A DNA stretch of 64,000 nucleotides. Source: Hymenobacter sp. YC55 (GTDB taxonomy: Bacteria > Bacteroidota > Bacteroidia > Cytophagales > Hymenobacteraceae). The DNA lies in contig NZ_JARNTX010000001.1 in the NCBI RefSeq assembly GCF_029433095.1, positions 1,116,001-1,180,000 of the forward strand. Reading direction: 5' to 3'. The number at the start of each line of letters is the position of its first letter. The stretch's first letter is position 1. Under the pieces are notes generated by a model that was not told the origin of the DNA, did no database searches, and worked only from the letters and a program-made list of their open reading frames with translations. Positions 42,134 through 50,930 of this stretch are shown piece by piece. The translations under genes were made by a program, and so were the position numbers.

Positions 42134-43210
42134 CTAAGCAGGCAGCTTCTGCTCTACCTTGATGGCAGGGAAGAAACGACCGGCTTCATCAGAGTTGTAA
42201 AGCTTGATGCGCACGAAGTCAGCGCTCCACTCATAGCTTTCTACTGACGTACGGGTCAGGGCCTGCAGGTTCTGGCCAGCCAACGGAGCCGACTGGTCCG
42301 AGCAGTCAGCACGGTAGAACAAGCCCATCACGCCTACACCAGGCACGTCCTGCGAGGTCCACTCGCGAACTGGGTTGTCGGCACCACCGTGGGTAACGCC
42401 ACGCTCGCAGTCTGGGTCGATGCGGCTTTCCATGGCCACAGTGCCATCGGCTACCAAGTACATGGAAGCACGGTTGCCAGCACCAGCTACGACGCGGTTG
42501 GACGAGAAGAACGAGCCAACGCCATCGAGCAGGTAGCTTAAATCGCCTTGGTCGGTCTGGCCTGCTTTGGTGAGGGTGCGCACGTCGGCCATGGCCATCG
42601 GGTTCACCAACACGTCCGGCGTGCCGCCCAAATCCATCGTTTCCAGGATAGACTGCACGTAGTTGTAGAACTCCAAGCGGTCTTCGTGAGCTACCTGCAA
42701 CGCGTCTGCAACTTCTGGGAAGTAGGCCGTGATAGAAGACGGGAAGTACTGGTTCTTATTCAGTTCCAGGTGGTCTACGCAGCCTTGGTCGAGCACTTCC
42801 ATCACTTTGAGGCGACGGGCTTCGAAGAGGCGATAGAAGGTGTCCTCGTAGCTGATATCGTTGTTGATATGCTGCGACGGAATCATCGGGAAGCCGAAGG
42901 CCAAGGTGAAGAACGTGAACGTCACCAGCTTGGAGTTCAAGCCGCCTACCTGCACGGCGCAGGTCCGCACGTTGCCGATGGTCGGGTTATCGTAGTCGAT
43001 CACGGGCACCTGCACCGTGTTGCCGAAGCTAGCTTTGAGGGCCGCCCGCAGATCGGGCGTCATGATGCCCGTAGCCGAAGCGGTTTGCTTGCGATAGAGT
43101 GCCAACGCACCGTAGTTGGAACCGCGCAATTCCAGCGAGTCGAGCCCACCTGGGCGACGACGATAGCGGGTGCGCATTGCTTGTTTGAGAGTTTGGACGA
43201 TGGAAGGCAT
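42134..43210 (-). CDS. Major capsid protein
   Basis: 358 residues. It directly follows a scaffold-like gene and precedes a strong terminator, the usual place. The sequence (LEARRLKVMEVLDQGCVDHLELNK, LGGTPDVLVNPMAMADVRTLTKAG, FSSNRVVAGAGNRASMYLVADGTVAMESR) has the HK97-fold layout: an N-arm, a helical P-domain-like region and a C-terminal beta-rich A-domain. No N-terminal protease or delta domain is fused; a separate scaffold protein is present. Assigned by place and pattern. Confidence 0.8.
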   Translation of the reverse strand: MPSIVQTLKQAMRTRYRRRPGGLDSLELRGSNYGALALYRKQTASATGIMTPDLRAALKASFGNTVQVPVIDYDNPTIGNVRTCAVQVGGLNSKLVTFTFFTLAFGFPMIPSQHINNDISYEDTFYRLFEARRLKVMEVLDQGCVDHLELNKNQYFPSSITAYFPEVADALQVAHEDRLEFYNYVQSILETMDLGGTPDVLVNPMAMADVRTLTKAGQTDQGDLSYLLDGVGSFFSSNRVVAGAGNRASMYLVADGTVAMESRIDPDCERGVTHGGADNPVREWTSQDVPGVGVMGLFYRADCSDQSAPLAGQNLQALTRTSVESYEWSADFVRIKLYNSDEAGRFFPAIKVEQKLPA

Positions 43211-43294
43211 CGTAGTAGAAGGGGTAAGGTGAGAAATAAAACATTGCCTGCCAGGTCGTCCCGTAACCCGAAGCAGAGGGTAAGCGCACTGGGT

Positions 43295-43329
43295 CGGGCC
43301 GGAGTAGCGTCCCTTGCTACCCCGGCCCG
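43295..43329 (-). other. Strong hairpin between scaffold and capsid genes
   Basis: 14-base arms (43295-43308 and 43316-43329) with one mismatch and a 7-base loop. No T-run follows on the minus strand, so it is more likely an mRNA processing or stabilising structure upstream of the capsid message than a full terminator. Confidence 0.55.
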
Positions 43330-43334
43330 GTTAC

Positions 43335-44246
43335 TTATCGCAGCGGAAGCCCCGCGCTGAATTTGTCGAAGGCTTCGTCGTATTCTTTGCTATCAGCAGC
43401 TAGGCCAAACTCCTTGAGGAAGTCCATGAGCTGGCCCTGGTTTTTTACAGTAGCTGGCAGCGCAGCGGGCAATGCCTTACGGCCGCCACTGCCGTTGCCA
43501 CCATTCCCACCACTGCCATTGCCACCGGCGCCACCACCAGCACCTTGCTGGCCAGCTTCAACAATATCCTTGAGCATGTCCTGCAGGATGTAGGCAGCAT
43601 CAGCCGGCTGATTCTTGTCATCTAGCACCGTTTTGCCGTCGCGGATGTACACCACGGTTTCCGTGCCATCGGCGTTTTTCTGGGCGGCGGCCATGCGTAG
43701 AATGTCATCCTGCGCATTTTTCACTAGAATTTTTACCACCGACTCTTTCACGGAAGGATCGAACTTGATGGAGCGCAACCCATCACGCATATCCAGCATC
43801 ACATCTTTTTGGAACAGCTTGGTATCGCGGTCCTTGATGTCATTCTGGTAGGTTTCTTCCTTCTTTTGCAGCACTTCCAGCTGTGCCCGCAGCGTAGCGT
43901 CTCCATTGCCATCAGCAATGGTTTTTTCCAGCTCGGCAATCTTGGTTTGCAGCGGCGTAGTGGCTTCGGTTACGCTGGTTTTCAGACCACCAATAACGCG
44001 CTTAGCGAATTCATAGGTCTTCTCGGTTGGATTTTTGGCAATGCCCGAAGTATCGAAGATGTCCTTGTCCAGACCATCATAGATTTCCTTGGTTTTACTG
44101 CCGATGAAGGTGTTTTCTTCATCCGTGGTGCGAGCCACATACCCAAGCTTTTTCACCGCGTCAACGAGGTGATCTTTGAGCGCTGGATTGGCCGCAAGTG
44201 TGGTGTCCAGTTCTTCAGGCGTAAAGGTGTTGTCGGTAATGGCCAT
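43335..44246 (-). CDS. Probable capsid scaffold protein
   Basis: 303 residues. The centre is coiled coil (LQTKIAELEKTIADGNGDATLRAQLEVLQKKEETYQNDIKDRD), followed by a Gly/Asn-rich linker (GAGGGAGGNGSGGNGGN) and a short C-terminal helical piece (GQLMDFLKEFGLAADSKEYDEAF) that would bind the capsid protein. This acidic, helical layout upstream of the capsid gene is that of phage scaffolds, which guide shell assembly and then leave. Confidence 0.75.
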   Translation of the reverse strand: MAITDNTFTPEELDTTLAANPALKDHLVDAVKKLGYVARTTDEENTFIGSKTKEIYDGLDKDIFDTSGIAKNPTEKTYEFAKRVIGGLKTSVTEATTPLQTKIAELEKTIADGNGDATLRAQLEVLQKKEETYQNDIKDRDTKLFQKDVMLDMRDGLRSIKFDPSVKESVVKILVKNAQDDILRMAAAQKNADGTETVVYIRDGKTVLDDKNQPADAAYILQDMLKDIVEAGQQGAGGGAGGNGSGGNGGNGSGGRKALPAALPATVKNQGQLMDFLKEFGLAADSKEYDEAFDKFSAGLPLR

Positions 44247-44287
44247 ACTGAGTCCCGTTCAGTCGGTGGTTATGGGTGGGAAAATGA

Positions 44288-44584
44288 TTAAGCGGCTTGT
44301 TTGTCTTCGTCCTGAGCAGCCGCTTCTGCTGGCTCGGGTCCGTCTTGTACTGGCATAGCACCATGCACCCAAATAGGGGGCTGGGTGTGGCCTGAGAGCA
44401 CCCCGACGAAAGCACAGCCCGTGGCATTGATGCCAGCTATTTCTTCCTCGGTAAAGCGCCAGCAGCTGACGCATTCACCTTTAGGCGTGCGCATGATGGG
44501 AAGTGGGGTGCACTCCTCATCACTCATGTTTTCCGGCTTGTTTAAGACGGCATTTACTTCAGGGAAATGAACTGGGCTGGCCAT
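44288..44584 (-). CDS. Small cysteine-containing phage protein
   Basis: 98 residues from the ATG at 44582-44584 (MASPVHFPEVNAVLNKPENM); the longer frame runs through the terminator. TPKGECVSCWRFTEEEIAGINATGCAFVGVLSGHTQPPIWVHG contains a CxxC pair and is the conserved-looking part; the end is acidic and Ala-rich. It lies between the portal and scaffold genes. A head-associated role is possible. Confidence 0.6.
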   Translation of the reverse strand: MASPVHFPEVNAVLNKPENMSDEECTPLPIMRTPKGECVSCWRFTEEEIAGINATGCAFVGVLSGHTQPPIWVHGAMPVQDGPEPAEAAAQDEDKQAA

Positions 44585-44637
44585 GCGAGTGGGGTATAGC
44601 GCTGGTGAATGATGAGGTACTACAGGTGGGATAAAAA

Positions 44638-44678
44638 AGAGCCGGCCCCCTTTGATCCCACCCGCGGGGACCGGCTCT
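44638..44678 (-). terminator. Terminator between the portal unit and the scaffold unit
   Basis: Stem AGAGCCGGCCCC (44638-44649) with 44666-44678 (one bulged A), followed by TTTTTT on the minus strand. No new promoter of the palindrome family was found directly behind it, so read-through or a different promoter must serve the capsid genes. Confidence 0.8.
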
Positions 44679-44683
44679 ACCAC

Positions 44684-45229
44684 TTAGACTGTGGCGGTTT
44701 CTTCTAATTCTTCGTCAGTCAGACCGTTCTTTTCTTTGATGAGCTCGACAAGCTCATCATAGCCAACGGCAGGGGCATCCTGCTCATAGACCTGCTTGTA
44801 GCGCATCTGTGCGTCCTGCAGGCTGGGCAGCGTGGAGATAGGCGTCATCGGCTCTTTGGCCTGACCAGGCTGCGCGGGCTTTGAAGCTTCCGAAACTGCA
44901 GCTTTGGTGCGGGGATCATGCAGGATGGTTTGCGAGTCGTACTCCGCGAACGTGCCGTTCTTTTCCATCCGCTCATACTGCAGCGGATAGAGTTTCACGG
45001 TTTTCTCAATCGTGACGTACTCTTTCTTCACCGGGTCGTTTTCCTTGCGGGTCAACTTGAGGTGAATGAACTGCGCTTCGTGCTCGGGAAACTCATACGA
45101 GTCATCACCATTGCCTTTGGCCGTGGTGAGGTCTTCGCCGCTAAGCTGCTGGGCCTGGAGCGTTTTGAGGTCTAGTTTCGGTTTGGCGACTGCTTTGGCC
45201 GCTGGCGCCGTTTTGGCTTTCGTTGACAT
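44684..45229 (-). CDS. Hypothetical phage head-region protein
   Basis: 181 residues from the ATG at 45227-45229 (MSTKAKTAPAAKAVAKPKLD); the longer frame lies antisense-like inside the portal gene end and is not needed. Lys/Ala-rich start, a central part FIHLKLTRKENDPVKKEYVTIEK, and a helical acidic end (YDELVELIKEKNGLTDEELEE). The start overlaps the end of the portal gene by 89 bases. Not recognised. Confidence 0.6.
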   Translation of the reverse strand: MSTKAKTAPAAKAVAKPKLDLKTLQAQQLSGEDLTTAKGNGDDSYEFPEHEAQFIHLKLTRKENDPVKKEYVTIEKTVKLYPLQYERMEKNGTFAEYDSQTILHDPRTKAAVSEASKPAQPGQAKEPMTPISTLPSLQDAQMRYKQVYEQDAPAVGYDELVELIKEKNGLTDEELEETATV

Positions 45230-46970
45230 ATGAAAGTAGAATTTGGGTGATGGAGGCAAGCTTGATATGATAGGGCTGGAGCGAGGCGAAGCGACGCACA
45301 TCCATCTGCTCCGATTCAAAGCGGGTGAGGTAGCGGCCGAAATCGACTTTAAGCCGAAGCAGGTTCGCATCGAATAAGGTCAGCACATAGCTGCCTTCGG
45401 CGGCCGTGGTGAGCATGGTCAGAATCTGATCTACCGAGTACTCTGGATAAGGCTCCAGATCGGAGAGGATCTGCATGCGGTCCAGCATCGCTGGGTTGTT
45501 GCGGTAGAGCGTCTGATAGCGGAAGGTGCGCTGCTGGCTCAGCTCGTACACCGGCCGGCCCGACTTGCGCGTTTCTTCCTCTTCCTTAGCAAGCTGCTCC
45601 GGCGTTTTGAGGTAGAAGCGCTCGCCCATGTTGACCGTGGCGCTACGAAACAGATTGCCGTAGCGTAATCGGCCTTTGGTGCGCAGGTCCCAGGCACGGG
45701 CCTCTTCCAGTGGTTTTTTGAACTCCACCAGCACGTCCTGCTTGATTTCAAACCCGGACATGACCTGCTTCTGGTTCTGGGCTTGCTGGTTTTCCGGCTC
45801 ACCACCACCACCAAGCACCGAGCGGAGCAAATCCTGCCGGCGCTGCTGCTGAATCGCGCGGAAGTGCTCCAGTACGTCGACATCCGGATTGACGCGGCCC
45901 ACGGGGTCACGAGTATCGGGCATGTCCTTGGAGGGAGCTGGCACCGTTACGTAGGTGCCGGGACCGAGCTTTGGCCGCAGCTTACACGCGGGGCAGGGCA
46001 TGGAGCTGTAGTTGGCCCGCTGCTCGCCCGTGGTGAGCGTCTCGTACGACTTGATGTAGTTGATAACCCCGTTCTGGCAAGACTCACCGTCTGCATTTTT
46101 GTAGCTGCATTCTTCCTCGAAGCCCCAGGTGATGGGGAATGTGCCGTGCAGGCGAGCGTACTCGATAGCGCCTTCCCAGAACACATATTTGTCGAGCTTG
46201 CCGAGCACGCCCGTTAGCGGAGATTGACGCGGCAGCTCGATGGCCTTGTCCATCGGCTGATTCCAGAGCACGCGAGCCGGACAGTAGCCCAGAATGTGCG
46301 CGTTGTTGAGCTCCTCAGCCCAGGTTTGCGTGCCTTCCGGCCGGCGCCAGATCATGTAGGCCGCGTCATCGTAAACAGCGACCCGCTCGATGCGGATATC
46401 GTTTTCGCGCTGATCTGGCAAGGCAAACATGAGGTACTCACAGGTGCCGTCCTCGCGGAGGGCTACATCCCATACGTCGCCTAGCTCTACCAGCAAGGAA
46501 TACGGCTCAGGTCGTGGCGTACGCTGCTCGCTGGCCATGTCGACCACCAAAAACGAATGCGGCCGGCGTCCAACAGCGGTGAACGCGGTACCCATCCAGA
46601 AGTCGGCTTCACGCTGACTGGTGCGGTACTGTTCGAAGTCGGTCTCCAGCTCAGGTGTGGCCAGTTCGCAGTGAATCAAGCCATCCTGGGCCTCGAATAC
46701 GCGCCGTAACCCCGTGAAAATATCCTCGACTACGTCCGTACTGGGCAGGGGTGCATCCACGCATTGTTCCCACCGATCCGCCTCATCGACTGGCATCATG
46801 CTCCGAGCCCGCTCACGCAAGTAGCGCCAGCCGAGGGGCCGGCGCGTGCTGTCCAAGTGCGGAACGGCGTGCAGTTGCAGCCGCTGCTCATGGTGCAAGC
46901 AAGCCTCGATGGCCGACGCGTTAGCGGGGCTTTCCAGAAGTGCGACTACGGTTTCGGGGCTTAGGATCAT
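45141..46970 (-). CDS. Portal protein
   Basis: 609 residues, a usual portal length, placed soon after the large terminase. The wing-to-stem layout is visible: alpha/beta N-terminal half, then helical region (VEFKKPLEEARAWDLRTKGRLR), GNLFRSATVNMGERF, and a C-terminal helical crown. Four cysteines (CSYKNADGESC at about 298-308 and CPAC at about 333-336) could form a zinc site, unusual for a portal. It forms the dodecameric DNA gate of the head. Assigned by place, length and layout. Confidence 0.75.
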   Translation of the reverse strand: MILSPETVVALLESPANASAIEACLHHEQRLQLHAVPHLDSTRRPLGWRYLRERARSMMPVDEADRWEQCVDAPLPSTDVVEDIFTGLRRVFEAQDGLIHCELATPELETDFEQYRTSQREADFWMGTAFTAVGRRPHSFLVVDMASEQRTPRPEPYSLLVELGDVWDVALREDGTCEYLMFALPDQRENDIRIERVAVYDDAAYMIWRRPEGTQTWAEELNNAHILGYCPARVLWNQPMDKAIELPRQSPLTGVLGKLDKYVFWEGAIEYARLHGTFPITWGFEEECSYKNADGESCQNGVINYIKSYETLTTGEQRANYSSMPCPACKLRPKLGPGTYVTVPAPSKDMPDTRDPVGRVNPDVDVLEHFRAIQQQRRQDLLRSVLGGGGEPENQQAQNQKQVMSGFEIKQDVLVEFKKPLEEARAWDLRTKGRLRYGNLFRSATVNMGERFYLKTPEQLAKEEEETRKSGRPVYELSQQRTFRYQTLYRNNPAMLDRMQILSDLEPYPEYSVDQILTMLTTAAEGSYVLTLFDANLLRLKVDFGRYLTRFESEQMDVRRFASLQPYHIKLASITQILLSYVNESQNGASGQSSRQTETRPQNAPGPAA

Positions 46971-47160
46971 TTGCCGCTGGGGCAGTGGTGTCGGGGGTAG
47001 GAGAAGGGGCCTGAACGGGGAGCCAGTCGGGTTGTCCTAACCTGGCTTCGAGTGCCTGAAGCTTGGCGGCATGCGCAGGGGAGAAGGGCCGCTCCTCACC
47101 CAAGCTTTTGGAGTGCAACCAGACCACGTCCGGCTGCGACTCCTCCGACTTGCCAGCCAT
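46921..47160 (-). CDS. Small hypothetical protein before portal
   Basis: 79 residues from the ATG at 47158-47160, which overlaps the upstream stop as TAATG. MAGKSEESQPDVVWLHSKSLGEERPFSPAHAAKLQALEARLGQPDW is followed by a Pro/Thr-rich and basic tail. The 50-base overlap with the portal start and coupling to both neighbours support it. Function unknown. Confidence 0.6.
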   Translation of the reverse strand: MAGKSEESQPDVVWLHSKSLGEERPFSPAHAAKLQALEARLGQPDWLPVQAPSPTPDTTAPAANDPKPRNRSRTSGKPR

Positions 47161-47777
47161 TAGGCCTCTGGGTACAGGCTTACCAGGTCGAATTCGGCCT
47201 GCGTTATCGTGACACCCTTGTCCCACTTGCCGTCCAGCGAGAAGCCGAACGTGTTCAGGTTTAGCGCCTTGAAGCCCTGGCTGTCCACCGAGCTGATATA
47301 ATAGTTGCTGAACGGAATGCCTTTGACCCCGAGCGAGATGATGCGGTTGTCGGGCGTGATACCCCACAGCTCCACCGGATCGCTGCCGAGTTCAGCGCGG
47401 CTCTCATCTTCGAGCAGCTCCAGCGTGCCTTTGATGTCACCGGGCAGACCCACGAAGGAGCCGGTTGGCTTCACCGCGTTGTAGCCGGTGAGGTAGCCCT
47501 TGCCATTCACGGATGAGTTATCGTTTTCGCCAGCAAACTGCGCTTCCGAACCTGGAATAACGAAGCTGGTGAAGATCGGCGTGAGGATGATCTTAGTCTC
47601 ATCCGTTGCTGTCAAAGCGGCCGTCCAGGCTGCCAGTGTTTTCATCGCGGCTTCCGTAGCGAAAGCAGCGGCAGTGATACGGCGCCGGTAAGCGAAGCGA
47701 ACGATCTGGCCGAAGTGGACGGCGCAATCCACTTTAGCGGGGGCAGTAAGAGAAGCGGGGCGCGTGCACGTGGCCAT
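47160..47777 (-). CDS. Putative tail tube-like or head decoration protein
   Basis: 205 residues, beta-rich (TKIILTPIFTSFVIPGSEAQFAGENDNSS, GTLELLEDESRAELGSDPVELWGITPDNRIISLG, FGFSLDGKWDKGVTITQAEFDLVSLYPEA), with the look of a phage tube protein. That would be an unusual place, between terminase and portal. It is the first gene behind palindrome F, so it is probably strongly expressed, as a tube or decoration protein would be. Confidence 0.5.
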   Translation of the reverse strand: MATCTRPASLTAPAKVDCAVHFGQIVRFAYRRRITAAAFATEAAMKTLAAWTAALTATDETKIILTPIFTSFVIPGSEAQFAGENDNSSVNGKGYLTGYNAVKPTGSFVGLPGDIKGTLELLEDESRAELGSDPVELWGITPDNRIISLGVKGIPFSNYYISSVDSQGFKALNLNTFGFSLDGKWDKGVTITQAEFDLVSLYPEA

Positions 47778-47809
47778 GGCAGGAGGTAAGGTTAGAAAAC
47801 ATCTTTATT

Positions 47810-47846
47810 GTATGTAAAATACATACATTATTTCCGGAACTACAAC
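47810..47846 (-). promoter_or_regulatory. Palindromic late-promoter element, copy F
   Basis: Core GTATGTAAAATACATAC at 47810-47826. GTTG on the minus strand (47843-47846) is exactly 21 bases upstream of TATTTTAC. The next ATG is 33 bases downstream. Confidence 0.65.
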
Positions 47847-47862
47847 AACGCATAGCACAGGA

Positions 47863-49380
47863 TTAATTTATCCGCTTCATAAAGCCCTTCTTCACCACTG
47901 GTTGCAGCTCAAACCACTCGCGGAAAGAGAAGCAGTCCCCGAAGTCGGGTGAGCGCCCCAGAATGATCTTCTGCTCTTCCTTGGAGTTAATCTGCTTCTT
48001 GCCTTCCGCCGTGTCCTTGGCCCGCTTGATGGCTCTCAAGTCCTGCTTGATGATGTCGCGCACATCGACTACGGCTGCGCCTACCTTCATCTTGGTGGTA
48101 CGCACGCCATCAATGAGGCAGCTATCCGGCGTGACTTCGATCCGGACCTCGCCCCGGTTGACGCGGCCTGCCATGCGGTAGTAACACTGCGTCTTCAGGT
48201 TTTTGTAGGCCTCTTTCTCGCCGGTTTCAGGATCGGGCAGGGACGGAGTACCACCGCTGAAGCCCTGATAGCCACCTAGTCCTACAGCACCCCCACCGAC
48301 TCCATCCTGGTCTACCAGCACATCGGACTGGGCCACGTTGTAGCGCCGGCGTAGTGGCTCAATAGCATCCACGATGTCACGCGAGCCGGTCTTGCTAATC
48401 ACGGTGATGGCCACCACGGACCAGCCGATCCATACTTTTATCACGCACTTATCCTGCCCAAAGCCAGCCGCATCGCAGGTGATGCACTTACGGGGGGCAG
48501 GCTCAGCTACGGGGTAGTTGGTGAACAAATCATTAATGCGACTAAAGTCGAACAAAGCCAGTCCGTCAATCTTCACCCGCCAGTTACCTTCCAGTAGCTG
48601 CGCTTTGGTCTCCTCATCCTGGGCCATCAGGCCGGCTAAGTATTCCGGGTTGACAGCGAGCAGCTTTTTGTTCTCGTAAATGCTGCCCGGAATAAAGGTG
48701 AGCGACTTGGGACGGGTCGCGGCCAGTTCGCCCTGAAATAGATGCGGGGCCTGCTCTATGACCTGTTCAGGCGTATCGCCCCAGACCATCGTATCGTTGT
48801 CGCGAGTGAAGTAGCGCAGCTTACCCGCTCGCTCAGGAATCGGGAAACCATCCTCGCCAATCCACCACGCAATCAGCTCAGCTACCCAACTATCAGGATC
48901 GGGGTTACAGCTGGCCCGGATGTAGGGACGCACCCCGCACATGGAGCGGTTACGCGAGAGCATGTACCAAAACTGCTTCTGGGTGAAGTGGGTGAGCTCG
49001 TCGAAGACAATCAGCGGGATCTGCGTGCCCTGCCAGTCGAACATATTTTTCTCGTGCTGCATGTGGGCAAACGAGACGCGGGCTCCACTGGGGAACCGCC
49101 ATTCGAGGTCGCCCTGCTTGGCGCCTACCATCGGGTAGAGGTCTTTGCTGGTGTCCCATAGGCCACCTTCGTTGGTGACCATCGCGTAGGTGCGACGGAA
49201 GATGACAGCCCCGAAATCCTTGTTGAAGCGATGGCGGGAGGCTTCGATGAGCAGGGCATAGGTCTTACCCCCACCAGCACCACCACCGATGATGGCGATA
49301 TCCGCTGAGGTACTGAGCGCCGACATCTGGAAGCCAGGCTGAGGCGTGATGACTTTCGCTTCAGGATGTACGGCTGTCAT
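47863..49380 (-). CDS. terL: Terminase large subunit
   Basis: 505 residues. The packaging ATPase has Walker A GGGAGGGKT (32-40) and Walker B PLIVFDEL (122-129) with the catalytic Glu, and the coupling motif region SCNPDPDSWV. The C-terminal RNase H-like nuclease shows CITCDAAGFGQDKCVI (first Asp), DVLVDQDGVGGG (second) and PDFGDCFSF (third). It cuts concatemeric DNA and drives it through the portal. Confidence 0.95.
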   Translation of the reverse strand: MTAVHPEAKVITPQPGFQMSALSTSADIAIIGGGAGGGKTYALLIEASRHRFNKDFGAVIFRRTYAMVTNEGGLWDTSKDLYPMVGAKQGDLEWRFPSGARVSFAHMQHEKNMFDWQGTQIPLIVFDELTHFTQKQFWYMLSRNRSMCGVRPYIRASCNPDPDSWVAELIAWWIGEDGFPIPERAGKLRYFTRDNDTMVWGDTPEQVIEQAPHLFQGELAATRPKSLTFIPGSIYENKKLLAVNPEYLAGLMAQDEETKAQLLEGNWRVKIDGLALFDFSRINDLFTNYPVAEPAPRKCITCDAAGFGQDKCVIKVWIGWSVVAITVISKTGSRDIVDAIEPLRRRYNVAQSDVLVDQDGVGGGAVGLGGYQGFSGGTPSLPDPETGEKEAYKNLKTQCYYRMAGRVNRGEVRIEVTPDSCLIDGVRTTKMKVGAAVVDVRDIIKQDLRAIKRAKDTAEGKKQINSKEEQKIILGRSPDFGDCFSFREWFELQPVVKKGFMKRIN

Positions 49381-49382
49381 AG

Positions 49383-49628
49383 CTAAAAGTCGTAGCAGTA
49401 GTGGATATCATCGTCATCACAGCCCTTATAGCGCCTGTCCGCTACAATAGCCTCACAACGACGCGATGTAAAGCGTAAGCCTTTGATCCTAGTACCACGC
49501 TTGTTGAGCCCAAACCGTCGCAGCAGATTGCCATAGCGACTGATGTAAGTGAAGCTCATGCCAGGATGCCCTAAGCGACGATCCTTAGGCAAACCAGTGA
49601 TTGATGGGAAATCGTTGGTTTCTTCCAT
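49383..49628 (-). CDS. Small basic protein between terminase subunits
   Basis: 81 residues (MEETNDFPSITGLPKDRRLG..., FTYISRYGNLLRRFGLNKRGTRIKGLRFTSRRC), basic in the middle and acidic at the end (GCDDDDIHYCYDF). Two bases separate it from the large terminase gene. It could bind DNA, but no fold is recognised. Confidence 0.6.
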   Translation of the reverse strand: MEETNDFPSITGLPKDRRLGHPGMSFTYISRYGNLLRRFGLNKRGTRIKGLRFTSRRCEAIVADRRYKGCDDDDIHYCYDF

Positions 49629-49636
49629 GGGCCTAA

Positions 49637-50083
49637 CTATTCCTGCTCCTCGTCATCCTCAGTGAGCTCCTTCTCCAATTCATCCAGTTCCTCCTGATGG
49701 ATGCGCTCTACCTCGGCAATGACCGCACTGGCCAGTGTGTTGGGCTTGGAAATATTGCCACGTGTGAGTGTGTCGTACACCTTGCTAACTTCCTCTAGGA
49801 TGCCATGGTAGTCTGCAAGCTCCCGCTTGACCTGCTCAAGGTTGATGCTACCATTTGGATTGGTGCAGATGTCTTTCCAGAAGTCGTTCCAAACCCGTTC
49901 GAAGTTTGACTTTTCGACTGGTGTTTTAGCAACTGGCTTAAACAACTTCTGGCAAGCGGCAGCACCCGCCTTGAAGTTGTCGGTAATCGAACGCACAGCG
50001 TCTTTATTCGACTTAAACTGGGCTTCACCTAACTCCTCCAGGGCATAGGCGCGAGCGGCAGTGTTGACTTGTTTTTTGTTCAT
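49637..50083 (-). CDS. Helical acidic protein of the packaging region
   Basis: 148 residues from the ATG at 50081-50083 (MNKKQVNTAARAYALEELGEAQFKSNKDAV). Nearly all helical, ending in a strongly acidic tail (QEELDELEKELTEDDEEQE). It lies between the small and large terminase genes; a helper of packaging is possible. Not recognised. Confidence 0.6.
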   Translation of the reverse strand: MNKKQVNTAARAYALEELGEAQFKSNKDAVRSITDNFKAGAAACQKLFKPVAKTPVEKSNFERVWNDFWKDICTNPNGSINLEQVKRELADYHGILEEVSKVYDTLTRGNISKPNTLASAVIAEVERIHQEELDELEKELTEDDEEQE

Positions 50084-50108
50084 GGCAATTGCGGGTGGGT
50101 TATGTGAA

Positions 50109-50897
50109 TTAATCGCGCCCATTGTCGGGCATCATGATGTTGGAACCAGGCATGTCATTGCCATTGGTGGTATGATCCACCTTGACGGGCGCAAAGGCCC
50201 CGTGAATCTTGAGCATGGTGTTGACGGCATCCTTGGCGTCGTGCAGCTCGACAGCCAAACCGTGCTTGTTGGGGACGATCTTCTTGATCATGTGGCCCGC
50301 CTTCTTGTCGTGCACCTTGACCAGGTCCAGCTCCATGCGGTACCTTTTGACCTTAGGGCCTTCAACCAGACGGTAGGCCTGTGGATCTCGCTCCAGACGC
50401 ATGCGGTAGCGCAGTTCATCCAGTTTGATGCGAGTCTCACGCTTCTCGATGTCTTTGACATACTCAGATAACTCATCGCCTTTGAGGCCGAGTAGCTCAG
50501 CAGAACGATAGGTGTACTCCTTATCGAACTGGTACTCCTTCCACATCTCGGCTATGGCCAACTCTAGTGGCTGACGCACGGTGGTGCTCTCCTCGTACTC
50601 CACCTTGGTCATCACATCGTCAATGGTGACCCGACCCCAGTCCGACATGCGGACGGTAGCCTCATCGACTGTCATGCCCAGCTTAGCGGCTTCCTCTTTG
50701 ATTGCCGCTACGATGCGCTCATCCTTGAGCAGGTTCTTCGCGTTTTGCTTGGCACCCTTCTCAGCACCACCGGCCAGGCGGTAGGCAGGTGCGCCCTTCC
50801 AGAGGCGAGCGAAATGCTCGGCAAATCCTTGTTGAAGCTTGGTGAGTGACTTACCCGGTTGATTAGTAGCGGTTTCGTCAGGCTGTCCCGTGGCCAT
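50109..50897 (-). CDS. terS: Terminase small subunit
   Basis: 262 residues from the ATG at 50895-50897 (MATGQPDETATNQPGKSLTKLQQGFAEHF). The first 90 residues follow the Terminase_2 pattern: LTKLQQGFAEHFARLWKGAPAYRLAGGAEKGAKQNAKNLLKDERIVAAIKE is the DNA-binding helix-turn-helix part. EATVRMSDWGRVTIDDVM follows, then a long charged oligomerisation region. It recognises the packaging site. It is the first gene behind palindrome E. Confidence 0.8.
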   Translation of the reverse strand: MATGQPDETATNQPGKSLTKLQQGFAEHFARLWKGAPAYRLAGGAEKGAKQNAKNLLKDERIVAAIKEEAAKLGMTVDEATVRMSDWGRVTIDDVMTKVEYEESTTVRQPLELAIAEMWKEYQFDKEYTYRSAELLGLKGDELSEYVKDIEKRETRIKLDELRYRMRLERDPQAYRLVEGPKVKRYRMELDLVKVHDKKAGHMIKKIVPNKHGLAVELHDAKDAVNTMLKIHGAFAPVKVDHTTNGNDMPGSNIMMPDNGRD

Positions 50898-50930
50898 GTC
50901 GAAAAATGAAAGGTGGTAATGAATGGTAAT

